The notes below the pieces were generated by a model, which did not search any database, was not told where the DNA came from, and worked only from the letters and a program-made list of their open reading frames with translations. The translations under genes were made by a program, and so were the position numbers. Below, piece after piece: positions 34,762 through 43,595 of a DNA stretch of 64,000 nt (position 1 is its first letter; the number at the start of each line of letters is the position of its first letter). The stretch is from contig CAZDGF010000001.1 in assembly GCA_964505065.1 (NCBI GenBank), positions 47,139 to 111,138 on the forward strand, given 5' to 3'. Source of the stretch: JABMMZ01 sp964505065. GTDB taxonomy: Bacteria > Bacteroidota > Bacteroidia > NS11-12g > UBA955.

Positions 34762-36639
34762 TTAAGCATACATTTTTTCTATCCATTGCTTGTATTTTTC
34801 TTCTATCACCTTGCGCTTTTGTTTCAGTGTAACAGTAATTTCGCCTGCCTCCATGCTAAAAGGATTGCGTTTTATAACAAAATCTTTAATACGGCAATAG
34901 TTGGTTATTTGGTTGGATAATTTTTTAATATCCTCCTCTATCCAATGTTTAATTTTTTCATCTTCTATCATGGCTTCTTCTGCTGTAAAAAAAGCATCAT
35001 TTAAGCCAAAAAACTTTTTTAAACTGTCTTCCTTAGGCACAACAATAGCCGTAACATACTCTCGCTTATCGCCCACAATAAATATTTGTTCTATTTTTTC
35101 GCTTTGCAAATAATTGTTTTCTAATGGTGTAGGATATACATTTTTACCAAAACTGGTAACCAACATATTTTTAAGCCTATCGGTAATTTTAAGATAGCCT
35201 TTTTCAAATTTGCCAATATCGCCCGTATGAAACCAGCCCTCTGCATCTATAACAATGGCTGTTTCTTTTGCATTGTTGTAATAGCCCTGCATAATATTTG
35301 GTCCTTTGCAAAGTATTTCGCCCTCTTCGCTTTCAAATTCAGGCTTAAAATTATCGTAGGTTTGAATGGTATAAATGGCTTTTGTTTCAATATTTTGAAT
35401 AGCCACTTGCTGCCTTGGGGCTACCCTTCCGCTTGTGCCATGCACCTGTCTTTCGTATTCGTTTACACTTACAAAGGGCGATGTTTCTGTAAGCCCATAC
35501 CCCTGCTGGCAACGGATACCAATATTGCCAAAAAACTCGCTTACATGCTGCGGACAAGCTCCACCGCCCGATACCAAAAGTTTTAACCTTCCGCCCAAAT
35601 TGGTTTTTATTTTACTAAAAACTAATTTTTCGGCTATGCTGTGTTTTAGTTTTAGCAACAAACCAACTGATTTTTTTTGTTCCAAAACATTGCGGTGCTT
35701 TTCCCCAATTTTTAAGCTCCAAAAAAATATTTTAGCTTTTATTCCGCCTGTTTCTTCTGCTTTTCCTCTAATGCGTCCTTCAAGTCTTTCTAACAACCGA
35801 GGCACACAGGTCATTATAGTAGGATTTATTTCTTTAAAATTTTGTGCTATTTTTTCAATGCTTTCTGTATAGGCTATTTGCGCCCCAATATAAGTGGGCA
35901 AATAATAGCCCGCCATGCGCTCGTAAACATGGCTAAGTGGCAGGAAACTTAAAAATCTATCGTCTTTGTTTACGCTTGGGCATAAATCTTTTGCATCGTA
36001 GCAATTGCTCATAAAATTATAATGGCTAAGCATTGCGCCTTTGGGCACGCCTGTTGTGCCGCTTGTGTATATCAATGCGCTTAAATCGTTGTGCTGTATG
36101 GTGGGCAGTATGGCTTCTATTTCTGTTTGAAGGGTTTGCCATAAAGTTTTACCTTCTGCTTTGGCTTGGCTTACAAGTTTTATTTTATCATTTGTTTCTT
36201 TGCTATCAAAGCCTAAAAATACTTGCAAAATATTGGGGCAATTCTGTTCTATTTTTTGAAATTTTTTTAATAAAAAAGGAGTACCCAAAAGCAAAGCTTT
36301 ACTTTGACTATCAGTTAAAATAAATTGGGTTTCCTCTGGTGTAAGTGTAGGAAAAATAGATACATTTACAGCACCCAATTTTTGCAAAGCTTGGTCGAAA
36401 TACACATACTCGGGGCAGTTTTCGTAAATAATAGCCACCTTATCGCCTTTGCATATGCCACTATTATGCAAATAGGCAGCCCAATATTCTATATTTTCTA
36501 AAGTTTCTGCATACGTTATACTTTGGTATTGTCCATTTATTTTTTCAAATAAAAAAGGATAATTTGGTTGATGAATTACCTTTGCAGAATTTAAAAAGAA
36601 AGCGTGTAGGGAGCCGAAAGCGGGGTCATTAATAGCCAT
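34762..36639 (-). CDS. Long-chain fatty acid--CoA ligase (AMP-forming)
   Basis: 625 aa, usual for long-chain acyl-CoA synthetases. AMP-binding motifs: ALIYTSGTTGVPKGAML, QQGYGLTETSPFV, GWFHTGDIGKFEKGYL, and the C-terminal lid with LVTSFGKNVYPTPLE. Activates fatty acids for lipid synthesis or breakdown; the exact chain length is not evident. No other fatty acid gene is adjacent. A near-match -7 box (TATTTTCG) lies about 25 nt upstream of the ATG. Confidence 0.88.
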   Translation of the reverse strand: MAINDPAFGSLHAFFLNSAKVIHQPNYPFLFEKINGQYQSITYAETLENIEYWAAYLHNSGICKGDKVAIIYENCPEYVYFDQALQKLGAVNVSIFPTLTPEETQFILTDSQSKALLLGTPFLLKKFQKIEQNCPNILQVFLGFDSKETNDKIKLVSQAKAEGKTLWQTLQTEIEAILPTIQHNDLSALIYTSGTTGVPKGAMLSHYNFMSNCYDAKDLCPSVNKDDRFLSFLPLSHVYERMAGYYLPTYIGAQIAYTESIEKIAQNFKEINPTIMTCVPRLLERLEGRIRGKAEETGGIKAKIFFWSLKIGEKHRNVLEQKKSVGLLLKLKHSIAEKLVFSKIKTNLGGRLKLLVSGGGACPQHVSEFFGNIGIRCQQGYGLTETSPFVSVNEYERQVHGTSGRVAPRQQVAIQNIETKAIYTIQTYDNFKPEFESEEGEILCKGPNIMQGYYNNAKETAIVIDAEGWFHTGDIGKFEKGYLKITDRLKNMLVTSFGKNVYPTPLENNYLQSEKIEQIFIVGDKREYVTAIVVPKEDSLKKFFGLNDAFFTAEEAMIEDEKIKHWIEEDIKKLSNQITNYCRIKDFVIKRNPFSMEAGEITVTLKQKRKVIEEKYKQWIEKMYA

Positions 36640-36724
36640 TTAATATTGAAATTATTTATGGCGAAAATAGGATATTTTTGAATAATAAAAAGAGAATTTG
36701 AGTAAAAGTGTAATCAAACTGAAT

Positions 36725-37024
36725 TTAAGAATATACTAACTGCTTTTTATTGTTTAATTGTTCTTTAAAATAGGGGTTTTTAATCGCTTTTTCTTCTAAT
36801 AAATCAATAGGGCGTTTTAAAACTTCTTGTAAAGAAAATTTAAAATCGAAATAATTATCTGCATAATCTAATAAATCTATTGAGTTAAAATCTACAATCA
36901 AATCAATATCACTTTGTTCATTGAATTTGGGCGTTAAAATAGAACCAAAAACATACAATGTTTTAACATTATATTTTTTACATAATCTTAAAATTTCTTG
37001 TCTATATTTTTCAATTAACTTCAC
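36725..37024 (-). CDS. Orphan MNT-type nucleotidyltransferase
   Basis: 99 aa. Motif G27-S28 in VFGSILTPKFNEQSDIDL with D39 and D41, and a possible third Asp at D74, so the active site looks complete. Start is GTG, 17 nt after a -7 box. MNT proteins usually pair with a HEPN toxin, but none is adjacent on either side; the neighbour beyond is a repeat and a toxin remnant of another type. It may be an antitoxin that outlived its toxin. Confidence 0.75.
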   Translation of the reverse strand: MKLIEKYRQEILRLCKKYNVKTLYVFGSILTPKFNEQSDIDLIVDFNSIDLLDYADNYFDFKFSLQEVLKRPIDLLEEKAIKNPYFKEQLNNKKQLVYS

Positions 37025-37040
37025 TTTTAAATGGTTATAG

Positions 37041-37048
37041 CAAATATA
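37041..37048 (-). promoter_or_regulatory. -7 box of the orphan MNT gene
   Basis: Minus strand TATATTTG, 16 nt upstream of the GTG at 37024. Confidence 0.45.
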
Positions 37049-37209
37049 ATAATTTTTTATTCTAAAAAATGAATCAAACTAAAACCTATAGATTTTTTCA
37101 TTATTGTCCGATAAAATCAATAAATGGGAATATTTATTTTATAAACCGTTGATATTATTGAGTTCTAATTTTGTAAATTTTGTTTTTCTAAAAACAAGCT
37201 AATCAAATA

Positions 37210-37318
37210 AACCCAAATTCAGCTATAGAATTGCTGAATCAAATAGTTCAATTTTTCAAATCTCCTATTGCTGAATCAAATAGTTTAATTTTTCAAATCT
37301 CCTATTGATTAATTTGAG
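37210..37318. repeat. Dispersed repeat B, copy 1, with internal 37-bp tandem duplication
   Basis: Begins AACCCAAATTCAGC and ends TTAATTTGAGAT; the second copy is at 52524-52672. Within it a 37-bp unit is repeated (37231-37267 and 37268-37304) with one C/T difference. The end that faces the toxin remnant has two mismatches to the consensus end AATTTGGGTT. The element starts after about 60 bp of AT-rich sequence with no coding content. Confidence 0.7.
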
Positions 37319-37513
37319 ATAAACGCTATCGAAAACATACTTTCAAACCCAAAAAGATACGCAATAAGATACAAAAAAATTAGAACTGCCCACACTAAAA
37401 TTTTTCCATACAATATTCATTTTTTTATAGATGAACCCAATCAAATAGTTTTAAATACTGCCATTATTCACAATAAAAGAAATTTAAAAATTCTAAAAAA
37501 GAGAAAGGAGTAA
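37313..37513 (+). pseudogene. ParE/RelE-type toxin remnant, N terminus missing
   Basis: An open frame of 66 codons with no start, running from the edge of repeat B to TAA at 37511-37513. It reads as the C-terminal two thirds of a ParE/RelE-fold toxin: INAIENILSNPKRYAIRYK, then TKIFPYNIHFFIDE and NTAIIHNKRNL. About 30 N-terminal residues are missing, and a stop codon lies in frame inside the repeat. No antitoxin gene is adjacent. It looks like a toxin gene cut by the repeat insertion or by a deletion next to it. Confidence 0.65.
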
Positions 37514-37525
37514 TTCGCAAATTTT

Positions 37526-38254
37526 CTATCCTAAATCTGTTAACAAACCAACGCCCGCAGGGCGAATAACATTAAATCCTTCGCCATATTTTGCAGCTAC
37601 GTATCTGCCAAATTGCGTGCCTCTACCCTCTATATGTTTTATAAATTCTTTTGAAGAAATAGGGGTTTCTGGCTCGTTTGAATTGGCATTGTAAAATTGC
37701 GACTCATAACATAGCAATGCAGCCATTCTTTGTTCCCAAAATTCAGTTACATCTATTACAAAATCGGGTTGTATAAAATTATCTTGAATATAGGCATACA
37801 CTGCCTTTGGTCGCCAAGGGGCAAGGTTGTTGCCGTTTTCATCTTGCAATTTTATTTTTAATAAACCAGATAAAAAACAAGCATCGGCTACTATTTTATG
37901 TCCTTTGGCATGGTCGGGGTGTCTATCTTTTATGGCATTGCATAAAATAATATCTGGCTGATATTTGCGAATACAAGTGGCTATAGCTTTTAAATTTTGA
38001 GGTGTATGCTCAAAAAAACAGTCTTCAAAAGCAAGGTTTTCTCTAATATCTAAATTCAAAACTTTAGCGGCATTTGCAGATTCTTTGGCTCTAATTTCAG
38101 CACTTCCTCTTGTGCCAAGTTCTCCTTTCGTTAGGTCTATAATTCCTGTGCTTAGCCCTGCTGCTTTGTGTTTTAGCATGGTGCCAGATATAGAAATTTC
38201 TACATCATCTGGATGGGCAGCAAAGGCTAAAACATTAATTTTGGGGTGTAACAT
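37526..38254 (-). CDS. bshB1: Bacillithiol biosynthesis deacetylase BshB1
   Basis: 242 aa zinc-dependent de-N-acetylase of the PIG-L family. Metal motifs AAHPDDVE near residue 12 and the later RHPDHAKGH, typical of BshB1. It removes acetyl from GlcNAc-malate to give GlcN-malate in bacillithiol synthesis, a thiol used by many Bacteroidota. bshA and bshC are not in the window. Start overlaps the DUF4294 gene by 20 bp; it is the last gene of the mtaB operon. Confidence 0.9.
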   Translation of the reverse strand: MLHPKINVLAFAAHPDDVEISISGTMLKHKAAGLSTGIIDLTKGELGTRGSAEIRAKESANAAKVLNLDIRENLAFEDCFFEHTPQNLKAIATCIRKYQPDIILCNAIKDRHPDHAKGHKIVADACFLSGLLKIKLQDENGNNLAPWRPKAVYAYIQDNFIQPDFVIDVTEFWEQRMAALLCYESQFYNANSNEPETPISSKEFIKHIEGRGTQFGRYVAAKYGEGFNVIRPAGVGLLTDLG

Positions 38255-38858
38255 TATCGAGGTTTAGTGATTTTATAATTTCTTCAATTTGGTAATCTAC
38301 CACAGGGTCGTATGTGGTTTTCATATTGGCATTGTATGTTTTTGCCATAGTTTGCCAAAATACAGTTTCCAAACTGCTGCTATAGTTTTTCATAATATCG
38401 AAAGTAGTTTTACCAGTTTCTCTATGTATCAATTTCAATAATATTTTTCCTTCTTCTACATATAAGTTTTTCAAATCGTCCATAAATTGAGCTTTTATGG
38501 CTTTTTCGCAAGCTTTTATGTATTTTTTCTTTTCTTTTTCGTTCGTCATTAAGCTCAAATTATCTTCCATTACCTGAATGCGAAAGGCTGCAAGCTTTGC
38601 ATAAGGCAATGTTTTTGTTACCCAACGCACCAATTTTTTAAAGGCTAATTTTTCTGCTTCTGTAGCCTCCGATTCTTTATTTACCTTAAATTTTTTCAAT
38701 AAATAAACTGGAATAGAATCGCCATTTTGCATCTCGTAGCCTGTTTTTACCATATCATAGCCAATTTTAGCCGTATCTTTTTTGGTAGTGTCTATAGCTA
38801 CAGTTTGCGCTTTTGCACTCAAAAAACCCAATGTTATCAATATAAAAAATGCTTTCAT
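38235..38858 (-). CDS. DUF4294 domain protein
   Basis: 207 aa with a signal peptide (about residues 1-17, ending SAKA). The mature part matches the Bacteroidota family DUF4294: AEKLAFKKLVRWVTKTLPYAK and ILLKLIHRETGKT. No catalytic motif is known. Likely periplasmic or lipid-anchored; no lipobox is seen. It sits 8 bp after lgt and overlaps bshB1 by 20 bp in an operon. Confidence 0.8.
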   Translation of the reverse strand: MKAFFILITLGFLSAKAQTVAIDTTKKDTAKIGYDMVKTGYEMQNGDSIPVYLLKKFKVNKESEATEAEKLAFKKLVRWVTKTLPYAKLAAFRIQVMEDNLSLMTNEKEKKKYIKACEKAIKAQFMDDLKNLYVEEGKILLKLIHRETGKTTFDIMKNYSSSLETVFWQTMAKTYNANMKTTYDPVVDYQIEEIIKSLNLDNVTPQN

Positions 38859-38866
38859 ATTAAATG

Positions 38867-40090
38867 TTATTCAATTGGCGTGCCAATTTCTACTGGCTTG
38901 GTTAAAGGCAATTTTCTTTTTAAACTATAAACTACCAAAGCCAAGCCGCCAATAAATAAAATAACCGAAATTAACTCAGCTTGCGTAAATTTTAATCCAA
39001 ATTTTTCAATAATAGTATTTACTCTTATTTTTTCAATTAAAAAGCGTTCAACACCGCTAAACATTAAGTAAATACCAAACAAAGTACCTGCAAATTTTAA
39101 ACGTTTTCTTAAAAACCACAATATACCGAAAATTACTAAACACATCATTACTTCGTATAGCGGTGTAGGAAATACTGGCGAAACCAAATAAGGTGTATTC
39201 TCCCATTGGCAAAAGGCGTTGGCTACGTATTGTGGGTCGCCCTCTGTAAAAGGATTACATACTTTATTGACATTGTTAGGATAATTATAACTCCAAAGCC
39301 AATCTGGCAAAAAGTTCATCCAGATAGGTTTTGGTGCAGTATTTACTATTCCCCAATCGCCATCGCCACTTACATGGCAACCTATTCTACCACTACCATA
39401 AGCCAATATCATTGCAGGTGCGCCAACATCAAGCATATGTAAAATATTAATGCCTTTGCGCTTGGCTACCAAAACAGCTGCTGTACCGCCTACAATTAAA
39501 CCACCAAAAAATGTTAAACCACTAAAGGATAATATACTGCCCATAGGGTCGGCATAAAATTGTGATAAATTTTCTAAAATATGAAACAATTTAGCACCTA
39601 AAAGCCCTCCAATAAAGGCTGCCATTGTAATAGCGCCCATGTGGTAAGATGGGTCTATATGGGTAGTTTCTTCTTTGGGTTCTGGCAGGCGTTGGCGTTT
39701 ATCTAAAAAATAATTGTAGCCTGTAAAAGCCGCTGCTACTATTAAGCCCCAAATAATGCTACCTTGGGTAGATAAAATATAGGCTTGAGGGTCGGCTTCT
39801 ATTTTAGAAAAATCCATTAAAATTGGCACAAATTTAAACCCTATAATAAAACCTGTAATTATGCTCGATATATAATCGCTTTTGGGAAAAGCTGCGCCTT
39901 TGGTGTATTTTATGGTTTCGCCTTCGCCCAATAATCCTTCTTTGTATTTGCGTTTTAGCTCTCGCTGCATAAAATAAAATGCCAATATAAACGATAAGGC
40001 TACAAAAAAACCGAATGAGTTTATCAGTTTCAATCTGTGCCACTCAAGGCCAAACCATTCTTTAAAAATATAATAAAAATTAGGATACAT
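38867..40090 (-). CDS. lgt: Prolipoprotein diacylglyceryl transferase
   Basis: 407 aa, well above the 260-300 aa of E. coli-type Lgt but usual for Bacteroidota. About eight to nine membrane helices. The signature GRIGCHVSGDGDWG holds conserved residues for the phosphatidylglycerol site; LFGIYLMFSGVERFLIEKIR near the end is also family-like. Transfers diacylglycerol to the lipobox Cys of the lipoproteins seen in this window. It overlaps mtaB by 11 bp. Confidence 0.92.
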   Translation of the reverse strand: MYPNFYYIFKEWFGLEWHRLKLINSFGFFVALSFILAFYFMQRELKRKYKEGLLGEGETIKYTKGAAFPKSDYISSIITGFIIGFKFVPILMDFSKIEADPQAYILSTQGSIIWGLIVAAAFTGYNYFLDKRQRLPEPKEETTHIDPSYHMGAITMAAFIGGLLGAKLFHILENLSQFYADPMGSILSFSGLTFFGGLIVGGTAAVLVAKRKGINILHMLDVGAPAMILAYGSGRIGCHVSGDGDWGIVNTAPKPIWMNFLPDWLWSYNYPNNVNKVCNPFTEGDPQYVANAFCQWENTPYLVSPVFPTPLYEVMMCLVIFGILWFLRKRLKFAGTLFGIYLMFSGVERFLIEKIRVNTIIEKFGLKFTQAELISVILFIGGLALVVYSLKRKLPLTKPVEIGTPIE

Positions 40091-41402
40091 GTATAAGTTG
40101 TTGGGTATAATTTATTTCGGCTGTGGCATTACCTGCGGGGCTTATGCCTGTTAGTAACACAGTGGTTATTTCGTTTATATAAAGGGGGTCGTAGTCTGCT
40201 TCTATTTTAATGTAGTTTTCTGTAAAACCGTACATCTTCCCTCCTTTTTCCTCCTCTTCAAACAATACCTTTGCAGTGGTATTTATTTGACTTAAATAAA
40301 AAGCGGCTTTCTTTTTTTCGCTCAATATGCGCAACATTTCTGTGCGCTCATTTCTTTTATATTGATGTACTTTGCCTTTCATTTTGGCAGCTGTAGTTTG
40401 GCTGCGTTCCGAGTATGGAAACACATGAAAATACGAAACATCTAAAGCATTTAAAAAATTGTAGGTTTCTAAAAATTCTTCTTCGCCCTCGCCTGGAAAT
40501 CCTACAATAACATCTACCCCAATACTGCAATGGGGCATTAGTTGTTTTATTTTAGCTACTTTTTCTGCATACAATTCTCGCTCGTATTTTCTTCGCATAG
40601 CTTTTAAAATGGTATTGCTTCCGCTTTGCAATGGAATATGAAAATGCGGCATAAATTTATTGGAACGGGCCACAAATTCTATTATCTCATTGGTTAGTAA
40701 ATTGGGCTCTATTGAAGAAATACGGTAACGCTCAATGCCTTCTATTTTATCTAATTCAAGTACCAAATCAAAAAAGGTTTCGTTATGATTGATACCAAAA
40801 TCGCCAAGATTTACACCCGTAAGCACCACTTCTTTAACATTGCTATGGGCTACTTTTTTTACGTTTTCTATCGTTTCTAACACATTATGACTTCGGCTGC
40901 TGCCCCTTGCCAAAGGTATAGTGCAAAAAGCACAAAAATAATCGCAACCATCTTGCACTTTCATAAAAGAGCGTGTTCTATCGCCTACAGAAAAACCAGG
41001 TATAAAGATATTGATTTGCTTTATGTTTTCGTTCAGTATTTTGGTTTCAGCATTTTTATTTAACAATACCGATAAATGATTGATGAGATTGAATTTTTCT
41101 GCTGCTCCTAATACCAAATCTACTCCTTCAATATTGGCTATTTCTTGCGGCTTTAGTTGCGCATAGCAGCCAACTACAACAATAAAGGCATTGGAATTGT
41201 ACTTTAAAGCCTCTTTTACTACTTTTTTACACTTTCTATCGGCATGGTCGGTAACAGAGCAAGTGTTTATAACATACATATCTGCTGCCTCTGTAAATTC
41301 TTTTTTAATAAAACCATGCTCCACCAATTGCCTGCCAATGGTGCTGGTTTCAGAAAAATTGAGCTTGCAACCCAAGGTATAAAACGCTACAGATTTTTGC
41401 AT
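40080..41402 (-). CDS. mtaB: tRNA (N6-threonylcarbamoyladenosine(37)-C2)-methylthiotransferase
   Basis: 440 aa radical-SAM methylthiotransferase. UPF0004 cluster Cys residues: LGCKLNFSE, NTCSVTDHAD and VGCYAQLKP. Radical SAM motif CDYFCAFC (CxxxCxxC). A TRAM-like C-terminal domain (from about residue 370) follows. The N-terminal LGCKLN and the tRNA branch point to MtaB (t6A to ms2t6A) rather than MiaB or RimO. First gene of an operon with lgt, DUF4294 and bshB1; ATG lies 10 nt after a -7 box. Confidence 0.9.
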   Translation of the reverse strand: MQKSVAFYTLGCKLNFSETSTIGRQLVEHGFIKKEFTEAADMYVINTCSVTDHADRKCKKVVKEALKYNSNAFIVVVGCYAQLKPQEIANIEGVDLVLGAAEKFNLINHLSVLLNKNAETKILNENIKQINIFIPGFSVGDRTRSFMKVQDGCDYFCAFCTIPLARGSSRSHNVLETIENVKKVAHSNVKEVVLTGVNLGDFGINHNETFFDLVLELDKIEGIERYRISSIEPNLLTNEIIEFVARSNKFMPHFHIPLQSGSNTILKAMRRKYERELYAEKVAKIKQLMPHCSIGVDVIVGFPGEGEEEFLETYNFLNALDVSYFHVFPYSERSQTTAAKMKGKVHQYKRNERTEMLRILSEKKKAAFYLSQINTTAKVLFEEEEKGGKMYGFTENYIKIEADYDPLYINEITTVLLTGISPAGNATAEINYTQQLIHVS

Positions 41403-41412
41403 TAGGAAATGG

Positions 41413-41420
41413 CAAAATTA
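41413..41420 (-). promoter_or_regulatory. -7 box of the mtaB operon
   Basis: Minus strand TAATTTTG, ending 10 nt before the ATG at 41402. Confidence 0.5.
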
Positions 41421-41469
41421 AGTAAATATTGTTGATACATTATAATTTTAAAAAAACAGAAAAATAAGT

Positions 41470-41477
41470 TAAGTTTG
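41470..41477 (+). promoter_or_regulatory. -7 box of the methionine aminotransferase gene, near-leaderless
   Basis: TAAGTTTG followed by CTAAA and then a GTG start at 41483, five nucleotides later. Confidence 0.5.
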
Positions 41478-41482
41478 CTAAA

Positions 41483-42637
41483 GTGAATTTTGAAGGTGTA
41501 ATAAACAGTAAGCTACCCAATATTGGCACTACTATTTTTAGTGTAATGTCGGCATTGGCAAATGAGCATAAGGCTATAAACTTGGCGCAAGGTTTTCCAG
41601 ATTTTGATTGCCTGCCTGAACTAAAACAATTGGTAAATAAAGCTATAGAAAATGGGCATAACCAATATGCTCCTATGGCAGGCATTTTGAGTTTGAGAGA
41701 AAAGATAGCAATTAAAACAGAGCAGCTATATTCTGCAATTTATCATCCTGATACAGAAATTACTATTTTACCGGGGGCTACATTGGGTATTTATGCCACT
41801 ATAAATGCCTTGATAAAAGAAAACGATGAAGTAATTGTTATAGAACCTGCATACGATAGCTATATACCAAGCATAGAGATGGCAGGAGGTAAAGCTATTG
41901 TATATGAAATGACTTTTCCTGAATATAAAATTGATTGGGATAAGCTTAAAAAATTGATAAATATTAGAACCCGTATGGTTGTTATCAACTCGCCACACAA
42001 CCCTACGGGTAGTATTTTAAGTGCAGAAGATTTTAAGAAATTGGAAAAAATTGTAGCCAACACTGATATATTAATTTTGAGTGATGAGGTATATGAACAT
42101 ATTATTTTTGATGGATTAGAACACCAATCAATATGCCGCTATCCCAAATTGGCAGAGCGCAGTATTGTTATTAATAGTTTTGGAAAAACTTATCATACTA
42201 CAGGTTGGAAAATGGGCTATTGCCTTGCTCCAGCCAATATTATGGTGCAAATACGCAAAGTTTATCAATTTATGGCTTTTGCAGCCAATACGCCATTGCA
42301 ATATGCCTATGCAGAAATTTTAGATAATAAAGAACTCTATTTAAGTTTAAACGCTTTTTACCAGCAAAAAAGAGACTTTTTTAGAACAGCTTTAAAAGGC
42401 TCAAAGTTTAAATTATTTGAATGTAAAGGCAGTTATTTTCAAACATTAGGATATGAAAAAATTAGCCAAATAAGCGATATGGAAATGGCAAAAAAACTAA
42501 CGATGGAAGACCAAGTGGCTTGTATTCCTGTATCTGCATTTTATAAACATAAAACGGATAAAAAAGTGTTGCGATTTTGCTTCGCAAAATCGCAAGAAAC
42601 CCTACAAAAAGCAGCCGAAATACTATGCAAGATTTAA
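41483..42637 (+). CDS. Methionine / glutamine-type aminotransferase (YbdL-like)
   Basis: 384 aa PLP fold-type I class I/II enzyme. N terminus NLAQGFPDFDCLPEL and INSPHNPTGSILS; the PLP Lys is in NSFGKTYHTTGWKMGY. It belongs with methionine aminotransferases / glutamine transaminase K, which move the amino group from glutamine to ketomethylthiobutyrate or aromatic ketoacids. GTG start chosen because it follows a -7 box by 5 nt and the frame starts with family residues. Overlaps the omega-amidase gene by 13 bp, its known biochemical partner. Confidence 0.88.
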   Translation: MNFEGVINSKLPNIGTTIFSVMSALANEHKAINLAQGFPDFDCLPELKQLVNKAIENGHNQYAPMAGILSLREKIAIKTEQLYSAIYHPDTEITILPGATLGIYATINALIKENDEVIVIEPAYDSYIPSIEMAGGKAIVYEMTFPEYKIDWDKLKKLINIRTRMVVINSPHNPTGSILSAEDFKKLEKIVANTDILILSDEVYEHIIFDGLEHQSICRYPKLAERSIVINSFGKTYHTTGWKMGYCLAPANIMVQIRKVYQFMAFAANTPLQYAYAEILDNKELYLSLNAFYQQKRDFFRTALKGSKFKLFECKGSYFQTLGYEKISQISDMEMAKKLTMEDQVACIPVSAFYKHKTDKKVLRFCFAKSQETLQKAAEILCKI

Positions 42638-43392
42638 ATGTAGCCATTGTGCAAACCCACATTTTTTGGGAAGATATTGATGCTAATATCAATCATTTTA
42701 CTCAAAAAATAAATACGATAGAGCAAGCAAATATTATTGTATTGCCCGAAATGTTTAGCACAGGATTTAGTATGCAACCCCATTTGTATGCAAAACAAAG
42801 TGCTGAAAAAATAATTCCTTGGCTTATGGCTACTGCCTTAGGAAAAAAATGTGCAATAGTGGGCAGTATAATGAACGAAATAGAGGGCAAATATTACAAC
42901 TCGTGTATATTTATGAAAGCTGATGGCAGCTATGAAATATACAATAAACGCCACCTTTTTACCCCAGGCGAGGAAAGCAAACATTACACCAAAGGAAACG
43001 AAAAAGTTATAGTAGAATATTTAGGTTGGAAATTTTGCCTACAAATATGCTACGATTTGCGTTTTCCTGTATATAGCAGAAATACTGAAGGCTACGATGC
43101 CCTAATATATGTAGCCAATTGGCCTGAAAAAAGAGATTATGCTTGGCGACAATTACTAATAGCCCGAGCAATAGAAAACCAATGTTATGTATTAAGCTGT
43201 AATAGAATTGGGCAAGATAGTAATGGTATAAACCACATTGGCAACTCTGGTATTATAAACTATGTGGGCGAGGCAATTGGCAATGGTAGCGATGATTGTG
43301 TAATGCAATTTTGGCTATCATTAGAACGATTACATACTTATAGAAAAGAATTTAATGTATTGTCAGATGCCGATAATTTCAAATTGCTCTAA
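42625..43392 (+). CDS. Omega-amidase (Nit2/YafV-like)
   Basis: 255 aa nitrilase-superfamily enzyme. Catalytic Glu in IVLPEMFSTGF, Lys in YNKRHLFTPGEE, Cys in LQICYDLRFP. It hydrolyses alpha-ketoglutaramate, the product of glutamine transamination, to 2-oxoglutarate and ammonia. The ATG at 42625 is preferred; the longer frame to 42577 is upstream sequence inside the aminotransferase gene. The 13-bp overlap ties it to that gene, which makes the glutamine-to-methionine step effectively irreversible (known coupling of the two enzymes). Confidence 0.9.
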   Translation: MQDLNVAIVQTHIFWEDIDANINHFTQKINTIEQANIIVLPEMFSTGFSMQPHLYAKQSAEKIIPWLMATALGKKCAIVGSIMNEIEGKYYNSCIFMKADGSYEIYNKRHLFTPGEESKHYTKGNEKVIVEYLGWKFCLQICYDLRFPVYSRNTEGYDALIYVANWPEKRDYAWRQLLIARAIENQCYVLSCNRIGQDSNGINHIGNSGIINYVGEAIGNGSDDCVMQFWLSLERLHTYRKEFNVLSDADNFKLL

Positions 43393-43393
43393 G

Positions 43394-43582
43394 CTATTTT
43401 CTATATTTTGTTTTTTCCATTATGCTATCTATTTTTTGAGTTTCAATAGTTGTTTTAGGTGCTAATATTTGAATTTTAGGTTTATCTTTAATATAAGTAG
43501 CATACATCCAATAACCTAAACCTAATACCAACCCAACAAATATGAGTGCTATTGTTAATTTATTTTTTGTTGATTTATCCAT
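43394..43582 (-). CDS. Small single-pass membrane protein
   Basis: 62 aa from the ATG giving MDKSTKNK. One hydrophobic helix (about residues 8-26, LTIALIFVGLVLGLGYWMY) with basic residues before it, then a hydrophilic Lys-rich tail. No known family. A longer frame to 43627 was rejected since it runs into the gene upstream. It lies 13 bp after the GNAT gene as the last gene of that operon, and its stop is 1 nt from the convergent omega-amidase stop. Confidence 0.6.
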   Translation of the reverse strand: MDKSTKNKLTIALIFVGLVLGLGYWMYATYIKDKPKIQILAPKTTIETQKIDSIMEKTKYRK

Positions 43583-43595
43583 TTTTAATTTTTTT

